From CAMCYM01 sp964405405 (GTDB lineage: Bacteria; Bacteroidota; Bacteroidia; Flavobacteriales_D; Sanyastnellaceae), in the NCBI GenBank assembly GCA_964405405.1, contig CAYONT010000016.1, forward strand, positions 1-38,363: a stretch of 38,363 nt of DNA, read 5' to 3'. Below are positions 1 to 7,007 of this stretch, in pieces (position 1 is the first letter of the stretch; each line of letters starts with the position of its first letter). The translations under genes and the position numbers were made by a program. A model generated the notes under the pieces. That model was not told where the DNA came from. It saw nothing but the letters and a program-made list of their open reading frames with translations, and did no database searches.

Positions 1-324
1 TGCGCTCCGGGCCCGAGGGCCACGGTGCTCCAGTTCGATCCGACCCCACCCCCCAGTTCAATGGTGCTGTCCAAACTCAAGGACATGTCCAATGCCTCAA
101 ACGTATTCAAGGTACTGTCTGACAGGATGAACAAGCTGTCGAAGGCAAACTGAATGCGTTGCGGATCCATGCGCAATTGCACCCGGTTGTTGCCCAAATT
201 CGTCTGCTGATAGACCTCACGTGCGGGAACGACCTGCGCCTCCACTGACGCCATCCCCCCCAGTACCACAACGGCGAGCAGCGACAACCGACGCCATCCA
301 AAAGCTTGCAAATAGAGTTTCATT
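1..324 (-). CDS. Secreted surface protein, N-terminal part (cut by window edge)
   Basis: An open frame runs from the ATG at 324 to base 1 without a stop, so only the first 108 residues are present. It begins with a signal peptide (MKLYLQAFGWRRLSLLAVVV followed by a cleavage-like SVEAQ). The segment after it, with VQLRMDPQ and FDSLF, resembles the matching part of the protein starting at 2898 (VYLKIDPQ and LDSLF at about the same distance from the signal peptide), so the two are probably paralogous surface proteins. It lies 63 bases downstream of the regulator gene ending at 388, on the same strand, and may be co-transcribed with it. I cannot assign a family because the rest is outside the window. 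Confidence 0.75.
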
Positions 325-387
325 TATCCGATTTTCGCCAAATATACGGCATTTATACGAGATAAATGGGTTTTGGTTTGCATGAAT

Positions 388-1161
388 CTAGTTTTCGTCG
401 AAACTCAGCTCCTTTCGGATTGCATCCACGACATCTTCCTCCTCTGCGAGCCCCCATTTTTTGCGAATGGAGGAGCGCACATTGTATACGTAGGACACAG
501 AGCATGCCAGCGATGCAGCAACCGCCTGGACTTTTATGCCTTGTTCGAGCAACCGCGCACATTCCTGCTCGGAGGGGCTCAACATGCGCCAACGCAGGGA
601 GGCAATGCTCGTTTTCTCCATGGGAAACAATGCCTCCCATGCTTCATCAGGCAACCGATGGTTCCTCGGACTACCGACCAGCCACAGCCGAAGAGATGCC
701 CGACCCGGTCCATCCGATAGCCCACGAACCGCCCGCCTCAGCATCCGCTGCTCCCTGACCATCAGAAAACCGAAGCAGGTTCCCATCACTCCAAGCATCA
801 AAGCCCAACCTCGCCAAATCCTTGAACGATTGGCTACATCCCGGTTCACAAACGCCTCAGGCGAAGGGGCTATTCCGTCCAATGCAGGCGACTGTGCACG
901 CAGAGGGTGAACCCCAAGCCGCATCCATGCCCAGGTCCGCTCGTCCGGTGCTGCGCAACAGGTCAGGCCCCAGTCCTCGAGAATCCACTCGGTCGCCTCC
1001 TCCTCCCCACAAGCACGAATCCAAGCCGATCGGTTGTCCGTTTCCAACCAAAGGATCATCGAATCCCGCAAGGCCTCCTGCGAGAGGGCCCACGCAGGTG
1101 CCCAGAAGGTTGCCATCCACGTTCCCATGCAGAGCACCCTCCATCCTTGAATCGGTCTCAT
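388..1161 (-). CDS. Membrane-tethered LuxR-type HTH regulator (short form)
   Basis: A 257-residue protein with an N-terminal signal or anchor segment (residues 1-27), a short extracytoplasmic region of about 85 residues containing Cys51, Cys68 and Cys69, a membrane segment (about 115-135, WALMLGVMGTCFGF), a cytoplasmic linker, and a C-terminal LuxR/GerE-like helix-turn-helix (about 194-237: LSPSEQECARLL, then SVSYVYNVRSSIRKKWG). The recognition-helix motif YVYN-x-x-SSIR-K is shared with the neighbouring regulator, so the two look paralogous. Its ATG overlaps the stop of the upstream gene by ATGA, which predicts translational coupling. The likely role is to pass a signal from outside the inner membrane directly to transcription; the signal is unknown. 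The domain order is read from sequence, the function is inferred. Confidence 0.85.
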   Translation of the reverse strand: MRPIQGWRVLCMGTWMATFWAPAWALSQEALRDSMILWLETDNRSAWIRACGEEEATEWILEDWGLTCCAAPDERTWAWMRLGVHPLRAQSPALDGIAPSPEAFVNRDVANRSRIWRGWALMLGVMGTCFGFLMVREQRMLRRAVRGLSDGPGRASLRLWLVGSPRNHRLPDEAWEALFPMEKTSIASLRWRMLSPSEQECARLLEQGIKVQAVAASLACSVSYVYNVRSSIRKKWGLAEEEDVVDAIRKELSFDEN

Positions 1162-2672
1162 GGCTCCATCTGATTGCGCACCCAGTCAGACAATTCCATG
1201 CCTTCCGGAACCTCCATCTTCCGGCGAATGGAAGAACTCATGTTGTAGACATAACCTGCGCTCAATTGATGTTGCCTTGCAAACTCCTTCGACCGATTGC
1301 CATTCGCTAGGAATTGAAGAAACGCGCGTTCTCTCTCTGACATAGACTCCCAACCAGGGAATCTGGTCAACAGACGTCCTCCCTCTCGCTGCCGCATGAG
1401 GTCGATGATGGACCAGCGTAGCCACATTTGCTTCCCGGGAAAACGGAGCGATTCGCTCCAGGAGCCCGTACGAGCCATCTCCGCCCAATTCACCAAAGTC
1501 CCTTGGCGTTGCAACTGGCGGCGCCCCCACCACCGGGGCAACCAAAGCCACAATGCCCAGATGTTCAAAAACCCCAGAACGCCAACCAAGACCCGCCAAA
1601 AATGCAATTGCAACCCGGCCGGTGCGAGCCCCCCTGCCCCAAGGTTCCCCGTTCTACCTCCTGCCCAATCCACGTCCAGACCACTCCGGTCTCCGAGCGC
1701 CGCTGGCAGCGCCCGGACCGCCTCCCAGACCTCGTGGAATGGGCGATCTCCCCAGACCGCGGTGCGCCATGGTTCGTAAAGGGTGGCATGCACCCCGAGT
1801 CGCTGCACCGTCGCGCTCGAATCGGCATCTGCCATGCTCTGCAAATCCTGCAGATGGGCTTCAAAAGCCACCCCATCATTTCGAGACAGCAGATACCCCG
1901 TCACCACCCCCAAAACATCCCATTTCTCCAGAACATTCAGGTCGTGCAGCGGCATCCGCTGAAAAACGTGGTTTGCCTCATCCACTGCCCCCAAACGCAT
2001 GCATGCGAGCAGCCGATTCGCCAGAATCAAGGCCCGCCAATCGGGTTGAACAGCCGGCGAGTGAGGATCTTGCTCCAAACGCTGGTCCAATTCCTGCTCT
2101 GCCAGGTGGGTCCAGGACAAAACATCCTCCCATTCCTCCAACATGGCAGCGACAGCAGACAAGTTGAGCAAGGCCAGGGGATGGCTTCCCAGTTCTGGGA
2201 ATCCCTCGTAAGCCGCCAACAAGTGCGCCATGGCTTGTGCATGGTCTCCGCGCTCCCTGGAAACAGTACCCGCCGCCTGCAACGCATAAAAACTGAGACG
2301 AGGAGATTCTGCCATGCGGGCACAACGCAGGAACAAGGTTTCTGCATCCTCCAATTGGCCCAGCAAGTGATGGTTCGCTGCCCGGGCATAAACCAACAAC
2401 CCCGGTGCGCCTGCACAGTCCACCGTATCCCACTCAACCCATGGCTTGCGCCTCACGACAGCCGCTTGCAACACCAAGTACTCTCCCATCATCAGGGAAT
2501 CACAGGGGGCAGAGGCAGTGGACAAAAGCCGTCGCCCTCGGAGTTCCATCTTCGAGGGTTCGAAGCTGCATTCCTCCGGAGCGCGGGCAATTTTGTCCCG
2601 AAGCGCAACCTGTGCCTCCAGCGTCTTGCCCCCCCCAATGACAACCATGCCCACGCAGAGCATCCATTTCAT
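1158..2672 (-). CDS. Membrane-tethered LuxR-type regulator with helical-repeat sensor region
   Basis: About 504 residues from the ATG at 2672. A GTG five codons upstream (2687) is in frame, but the ATG gives the better signal peptide (MKWMLCVGMVVIGGGKTLEAQ-like). The extracytoplasmic part (about 25-350) is alpha-helical with TPR-like spacing (for example around LVYARAANHHLLGQLEDAET and the following repeats). A membrane segment follows at about 358-380, then a cytoplasmic linker and a LuxR-type HTH (about 443-490: MSERERAFLQFLANG, then AGYVYNMSSSIRRKM). TPR ectodomain plus membrane span plus LuxR HTH is a recurring Bacteroidota one-component regulator layout. It is the first gene of a minus-strand set and overlaps the next regulator by 4 bases. 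The ligand and targets are unknown. Confidence 0.87.
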   Translation of the reverse strand: MKWMLCVGMVVIGGGKTLEAQVALRDKIARAPEECSFEPSKMELRGRRLLSTASAPCDSLMMGEYLVLQAAVVRRKPWVEWDTVDCAGAPGLLVYARAANHHLLGQLEDAETLFLRCARMAESPRLSFYALQAAGTVSRERGDHAQAMAHLLAAYEGFPELGSHPLALLNLSAVAAMLEEWEDVLSWTHLAEQELDQRLEQDPHSPAVQPDWRALILANRLLACMRLGAVDEANHVFQRMPLHDLNVLEKWDVLGVVTGYLLSRNDGVAFEAHLQDLQSMADADSSATVQRLGVHATLYEPWRTAVWGDRPFHEVWEAVRALPAALGDRSGLDVDWAGGRTGNLGAGGLAPAGLQLHFWRVLVGVLGFLNIWALWLWLPRWWGRRQLQRQGTLVNWAEMARTGSWSESLRFPGKQMWLRWSIIDLMRQREGGRLLTRFPGWESMSERERAFLQFLANGNRSKEFARQHQLSAGYVYNMSSSIRRKMEVPEGMELSDWVRNQMEP

Positions 2673-2695
2673 GCGGTGAATGTACACGCGCCGCC

Positions 2696-2746
2696 AGGTT
2701 ATATCCAGTGACAGGCAGTATCACAAAAGATGTGATGACTTGTCAT
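2696..2746 (-). promoter_or_regulatory. Putative promoter with overlapping dyads upstream of the regulator pair
   Basis: On the minus strand TTTG (within 2724-2728) lies 20 bases before TATAACCT (2703-2696), which fits the Bacteroidota TTTG / TAnnTTTG spacing although the -7 box is imperfect. Two inverted repeats sit on it: ATCAC-7 nt-GTGAT (2720-2736), spanning the -33 box, and ATGAC-TT-GTCAT (2735-2746), just upstream. Such an arrangement suggests an operator, possibly used by the regulators encoded downstream. This is inference from position and symmetry only. Confidence 0.4.
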
Positions 2747-2897
2747 GTCTTCATCAACTACAGCGATTGCGCCCCACATCGCGCATGACACACCCTCGCC
2801 AGGGCTTCAACTCCATTTAATTTCGTCTACAAATTCCCCGCCTTGGATGCACGGGAAATGACCTTCGTCCACAAAACAAACAACCAATACCCATAAA

Positions 2898-5468
2898 ATG
2901 ATTCGTTTCGTATCGCCCATGCTGCTCCTCCTGGGGCTCATCATGGGCAACCAGCTGTTCGCACAATCCACTGCGGTCATCCAGGAACAGAACGGCTCCA
3001 AGGTCTACCTGAAAATCGACCCCCAGTTTTTGCGGTCGGATTTAGACAGCTTGTTTTATCAGGTAAACCTGCTCAATGTCTCCTCCAGCAACATCAGCTG
3101 GGCCAGCGCCTTGAACAACGGTGCCACGCCTGGCCGCAATGTGGACTTCTTTGGATTTGACGCTCTGGGGCTAGAAGACCTGACGGCGGCGGGCACATTG
3201 TCAGCGGACAGCTTGGTCTTGCTCAAAGACGCGTCCATTGCGGGCGGTTTGACTGTCAACCAAAACGTCACCATCCACCAGAATCTTTACGTGGATTCGG
3301 TCCGCAACAACCCCAGTACCGACTTGACCCTTTTCTCTACCGAGGATTTCAAGCTCGATGTGTCTGCGGACATCACCTTGGACGCTGGAGACGACCTGTA
3401 CATCTACACCAATGACCGCTTCATTGTAGATGCCGATGACTCTGTATTTGTGGGCGTAGATGCCAGTGGCGATTCTGACTTCCTGGTCATGACCGAGACC
3501 GGCGGAACGAATCCCTTCCTGTGGTTGCAAGATCCGAACATCGTGCACAGCGACAACTTCACCCACCTCTTCAACGAGGATGGCATGCGCCTGAGCGTGG
3601 GGGTGGACGATGACGATGTGGGCATTGAGATGCACGACCGAAGCGACATCATGATCGTCTATGCTGACTCCATGTATGTGCCGGTCAACCGAACCTACTT
3701 CCAGCAAATCGACCCGGATGAAACCAATGAGTTTCACCCCATTTTCGGCGGCCAAGAGCACGTTTTCATGACGGACAACTTCGCTGTGGCCCACACCGCC
3801 ATCATGCAGCACCTGCCAGCAGTGACAGATGGAACCTCGAACCTGTTGAGCCTGTACGGGGTGGACCATGTGAGCATCGCCGTGGGCAGTGCCGTCAACG
3901 CGGGCATCGAGATGGCCGAAACGGGTGCCGATGGCCACATGGTTCTGTACGCCGACTCCATGGCCCTAAAGGGCGAGGTGGTTGTACCCAATCAACTGTG
4001 GGTCGAGCAGTTGGAGGTGAACCAAGTGATTGATGGGCAGGTGAACAGTTTGGCCAACCACAACACCGACGATGTGGTTGAAACCGCCACCAACCGCTAC
4101 TACTCACCGGCGCGCGAGCAGGTACTGCTCGATTCGATTGCTGATTTGCGAGACGACCTGGATTCGATGATGGTGATCATCGCGGCCATCCAAGCGCAAC
4201 TGGCCTCTCCCTCCACGCCCAGTGCACCCACAGTGGATACCCAAGCAGCCAGTTCGTTGGGTGCCACCGTTGCCACGCTGAACGCCACCTTCACCAGCGG
4301 CGGTGCAGCCGTTTCAGCTACAGGCTTCAAGTACGCCACCAACTCGGCACTCACCGGAGCAAGCGACGTAGCAGGCAACGGCACCACAAGCCCTTTCACA
4401 GCTGCGCTCACAGGTCTCTCCGCTTCCCAGCAATACTGGGCGGTGGGTTATGCTACCAACAGCGTAGGAACCAGTTACGGAGACACCATCACGTTCACCA
4501 CCACCGCACCACCTGCGTCGGCTCCTGCCTTGGACACGCAGGCAGCCAGCTCGATTGACCACGAATCGGCCACGCTGAACGCCACCTTTACCGACGGTGG
4601 GGCTGCGGTCACAGCCACGGGCTTCAAGTATGCCACCAATTCCGCACTCAGCAGTCCTTCTGATTTGGCCGGCAGTGGTACGACCAGTCCGTTCACAGGG
4701 GGCCTCACGGGCCTTTCAGCCTCCCAGCAATACTGGGCGGTTGCCTATGCGACCAACAGCGTAGGAACCAGCTACGGGGACACGATTACATTCACCACGA
4801 GCGCTGCACCCTCGGCATTCACTTGCGGCACATCGACGGTCACCTACGATGGCCACAACTACACCACGGTGCAAATCGGATCGCAGTGCTGGTTTGCTGA
4901 AAACCTGCGCAATGACAACTACAACGACGGATCCCCGATCACGGGCAACCTGACCAATGCCGATTGGCGGACGAACACAACTGGTGCACAAACCGTTTAT
5001 GGAGAGGGGGCCTCTGCCATCTATGGGGCCAATGGATACGATGACGAAACCGTCAACTTATCGACTTGGGGACGCTTGTATAACTATTACGCAGTGGAAA
5101 CGGGGAAGCTGTGCCCAACCGGATGGGAAGTCCCTACCGATGCCGAATGGACGGTGCTTTACAATGCCCTGGGTACCAACCCGGGTACCAAGGCAAAGGC
5201 CACCTCATGGACAGGTACCGTGACCGGAACCGATGACTTCGGCTTCGCTGCACTGCCCGGTGGACACCGAGATGCTGACCTTCCCAGTGGAGGGGATTTC
5301 CATGCTGGATCGGAGTACGGACTCTGGTGGAGCACAACTTCTCAAGTCGTAGGGCCATTCACCTACATCCGGACGGTGGAGATGAACAGCTACAACCAAG
5401 ATTGGTGGCGCCAAGCAAACCCAAAGGGCGCAGGTTACTCGGTTCGCTGCTTGCAAGCACCCAACTGA
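2898..5468 (+). CDS. Mosaic surface protein: fibre-like stalk, two FN3-like repeats, FISUMP domain
   Basis: 856 residues with a clear signal peptide (MIRFVSPMLLLLGLIMG to LFAQS). Residues about 25-385 are aspartate-rich and hold loosely repeated segments (for example GIEMHDRSDIMIVYADSM and GIEMAETGADGHMVLYADSM) that look like beta-rich stalk repeats. At about 389-410 the stretch NTDDVVETATNRYYSPAR resembles the DD-x-x-EG-x-x-NLYYT-x-x-R motif of phage tail fibres, and it is followed by a predicted coiled coil (about 405-438). Two near-identical 99-residue FN3-like repeats follow (about 437-635). A C-terminal FISUMP domain (Fibrobacter succinogenes major paralogous domain, about 640-853) has QIGSQCWFAENLR, WGRLYNYYAV, CPTGWEVPTDAEWT and SVRCLQ. 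No T9SS C-terminal signal is evident. It is divergent from the regulator pair and ends in a strong terminator. Confidence 0.9.
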   Translation: MIRFVSPMLLLLGLIMGNQLFAQSTAVIQEQNGSKVYLKIDPQFLRSDLDSLFYQVNLLNVSSSNISWASALNNGATPGRNVDFFGFDALGLEDLTAAGTLSADSLVLLKDASIAGGLTVNQNVTIHQNLYVDSVRNNPSTDLTLFSTEDFKLDVSADITLDAGDDLYIYTNDRFIVDADDSVFVGVDASGDSDFLVMTETGGTNPFLWLQDPNIVHSDNFTHLFNEDGMRLSVGVDDDDVGIEMHDRSDIMIVYADSMYVPVNRTYFQQIDPDETNEFHPIFGGQEHVFMTDNFAVAHTAIMQHLPAVTDGTSNLLSLYGVDHVSIAVGSAVNAGIEMAETGADGHMVLYADSMALKGEVVVPNQLWVEQLEVNQVIDGQVNSLANHNTDDVVETATNRYYSPAREQVLLDSIADLRDDLDSMMVIIAAIQAQLASPSTPSAPTVDTQAASSLGATVATLNATFTSGGAAVSATGFKYATNSALTGASDVAGNGTTSPFTAALTGLSASQQYWAVGYATNSVGTSYGDTITFTTTAPPASAPALDTQAASSIDHESATLNATFTDGGAAVTATGFKYATNSALSSPSDLAGSGTTSPFTGGLTGLSASQQYWAVAYATNSVGTSYGDTITFTTSAAPSAFTCGTSTVTYDGHNYTTVQIGSQCWFAENLRNDNYNDGSPITGNLTNADWRTNTTGAQTVYGEGASAIYGANGYDDETVNLSTWGRLYNYYAVETGKLCPTGWEVPTDAEWTVLYNALGTNPGTKAKATSWTGTVTGTDDFGFAALPGGHRDADLPSGGDFHAGSEYGLWWSTTSQVVGPFTYIRTVEMNSYNQDWWRQANPKGAGYSVRCLQAPN
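4206..4799 (+). repeat. Two tandem 297-bp coding repeats
   Basis: Units at about 4206-4502 and 4503-4799 encode 99-residue FN3-like repeats. TCCCAGCAATACTGGGCGGT occurs at 4425 and again at 4722, exactly 297 bases later, and most surrounding codons are conserved. The high DNA identity suggests a recent duplication, and the unit is a candidate for copy-number variation between strains. Confidence 0.8.
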
Positions 5469-5488
5469 TTCTTGCATACAGTGCTCAG

Positions 5489-5525
5489 AAAGCCGCTGGC
5501 CTCCAGGTCAGCGGCTTTTTTTTTT
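5489..5525 (+). terminator. Intrinsic terminator after the FISUMP protein gene
   Basis: AAAGCCGCTG (5489-5498) pairs perfectly with CAGCGGCTTT (5509-5518) around a 10-base loop and is followed by an unbroken T-tract to 5525. It lies 20 bases after the stop codon at 5468. Confidence 0.93.
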
Positions 5526-5580
5526 GCAAAGCATCAGGGTGGAGATGGAAAATGGGAGATGGGAGGGGCTGGCGGGGCAC

Positions 5581-5614
5581 AAAAAAACCGCTGCCATCGG
5601 TTGATGATCAGCGG
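5581..5614 (-). terminator. Possible weak minus-strand terminator
   Basis: On the minus strand CCGCTG (5614-5609) and CAGCGG (5593-5588) can pair across a 15-base loop, followed by seven T residues (5587-5581). The stem is short, so it may be a back-up stop for transcription coming from the tRNA side rather than a main terminator. Confidence 0.35.
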
Positions 5615-5760
5615 GTTGTGCACGAGGGAGTGACTCTGCTGGGATGGCTACGCGAACCCGTGGTGGTGAGACTAGCCCGGGCATGAAGCCTCAAATGGCT
5701 ACGCCATTTCTAGGACCTTTTTCATCCCTTGACTTCTCAAACAAATGGAAGACCTTGAAT
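5615..5760. other. Intergenic stretch without a gene
   Basis: No convincing gene is seen between the FISUMP protein terminator and the tRNA terminator. The stretch holds a perfect inverted repeat AAATGGC-TAC-GCCATTT (5693-5709), and the 9-mer TGGCTACGC occurs twice (near 5645 and 5696). I cannot assign a role. Confidence 0.4.
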
Positions 5761-5793
5761 GAAAAAAGCCCAGTTGCCGACGGCAACCAGGCT
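5761..5793 (-). terminator. Intrinsic terminator downstream of tRNA-Arg
   Basis: On the minus strand AGCCTGGTTGCC (5793-5782) pairs over 12 positions, two of them G-U, with GGCAACTGGGCT (5778-5767) around a 3-base loop. It is followed by T residues down to 5762. It begins 7 bases after the tRNA 3' end, so it ends the tRNA transcript. Confidence 0.9.
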
Positions 5794-5799
5794 ACTTCG

Positions 5800-5873
5800 T
5801 GACTCTGTAGGGATTCGAACCCCAAACCTCCTGATCCGTAGTCAGGTGCTCTATCCAGTTGAGCTACAGAGCC
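5800..5873 (-). tRNA. tRNA-Arg (anticodon ACG)
   Basis: The minus strand folds as a complete cloverleaf. Acceptor arms are GGCTCTG (5873-5867) and CAGAGTC (5807-5801) with one G-U pair, and the discriminator is A at 5800. The D-arm is of the AGCTCAACTGGATAGAGC type. The anticodon stem CCTGA/TCAGG encloses the loop CTACGGA, giving anticodon ACG (read as ICG, decoding CGU/CGC/CGA). The T-arm has the usual GGTTCGAATCC core. The CCA end is not encoded. A transcript-ending hairpin follows at once. Confidence 0.96.
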
Positions 5874-5946
5874 AGCTTGCTCTCAAGCGGGGCGCAAAGA
5901 TAGCACGATGCCTCGGTTCGCCAAAGCTTCAACGAAAATATTGCTT

Positions 5947-6960
5947 CTAGAATCGAGCCTTGATGAAATTGTCAACTGGGGGTACGATCCAGGTGAGCGT
6001 GAGGGCGCCGTGCCACAGGGATTCTTGGTAGCTACCGAGGCGCACCTGATCCCGGCTCAACCGCAACATGACCACGAGGTTGCCGCCCTTGTCGAACATG
6101 AGTTCCCAGCCGAGGGCAGCGTACGCGCCGTAGCCCACAGAGGTGAGGTTGGAGACGGGGCCGAGGAACTGCTGGGTCCCAAGGCGGCCAACCAGGAGGT
6201 TGTAGTCCGAGGCGCCGTTGCCGGAGCCGCCTCCGGGGCCGCCGCCGCCGAAGACGCCCCCTGTGGGCTCCTCCCCCACCCGGACCCAGTTGCGATCGAT
6301 TCGGGTTCCCAAGGCCGTGCCACCGATCTCGAACACCCAACTCAGGTCCTCGTAGATGTAGGCCGCCGTCCGATAACCGCCCGCGATGTAGAGCCGGTCT
6401 TCGACGCTGTGGATGCCGTATGTGCGGCGGTTTTCGGACCCCATGCCGGTGTCGACATCGGAAGAAACGAGGTTCCAGCCGCCCACCGATTTGAGCCCCG
6501 TGATGGCGTCGATGTGGAGGACCAGGGCGCTTTCGGGGTTGAAGAACAGCAGGGTCTGCAGGCCCACGAGCTTGCCCGGGCTGTAACGCATCTCCAGCGG
6601 GTACTCGATGTACCGATACTCCCCCGCTTCGAGCCCCGCTTGGTTCATCACCTGCGACCAAATGGGCGAGGTGGCGTTGCCCGCATCGAGTCGTTCTTCG
6701 ATGGACTCCATGTCCGCCACATTGTCCCCCAGCGAGTATTGCCCTGTGCCGGAAAAAAACGCAGTCGCCGCCTGATGATTCCCACGATAAACACCGAAGT
6801 TGAGGCCAAACTCAATCCCCCTCCGCTCCGGCACATACCCCCCGCCGACTTCCTCCTCCCCTTCTTCCCAATCCTCCTCTTGGGCGCTTGCCGTCCACGA
6901 GCCGAGGGCGAGCAGGGTGCAGAGGACCCAGCGGGCTGGATGTTGACGCAATTTATTCAT
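5947..6960 (-). CDS. Probable outer-membrane beta-barrel protein, function unknown
   Basis: 337 residues with a signal peptide (MNKLRQHPARWVLCTLLALG to ASAQ), a short acidic stretch (EEDWEEGEEE), and then alternating hydrophobic/polar strands ending in phenylalanine (IKARF), which is typical of barrel proteins inserted by BamA. A glycine-rich loop lies at about 237-252 (GGVFGGGGPGGGSGNG). I do not recognise the family. On the minus strand TATCTTCA (6972-6965) stands only 4 bases before the ATG, a possible -7 box giving a nearly leaderless transcript. The gene is divergent from the exonuclease fusion, and only 47 bases separate the two starts. Confidence 0.8.
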   Translation of the reverse strand: MNKLRQHPARWVLCTLLALGSWTASAQEEDWEEGEEEVGGGYVPERRGIEFGLNFGVYRGNHQAATAFFSGTGQYSLGDNVADMESIEERLDAGNATSPIWSQVMNQAGLEAGEYRYIEYPLEMRYSPGKLVGLQTLLFFNPESALVLHIDAITGLKSVGGWNLVSSDVDTGMGSENRRTYGIHSVEDRLYIAGGYRTAAYIYEDLSWVFEIGGTALGTRIDRNWVRVGEEPTGGVFGGGGPGGGSGNGASDYNLLVGRLGTQQFLGPVSNLTSVGYGAYAALGWELMFDKGGNLVVMLRLSRDQVRLGSYQESLWHGALTLTWIVPPVDNFIKARF

Positions 6961-7007
6961 GACGTGAAGATACGAGCGGGGCGGATTGTGGGGGAGATTT
7001 GGCCTGC

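Noticed and set aside
5759..5950. Plus-strand ORF of 63 codons containing a GIRTPN...RSQVLYPVELQS-like stretch
   Set aside because: It is the antisense of the tRNA-Arg gene and its terminator; such ORFs are a known false-gene pattern opposite tRNAs.
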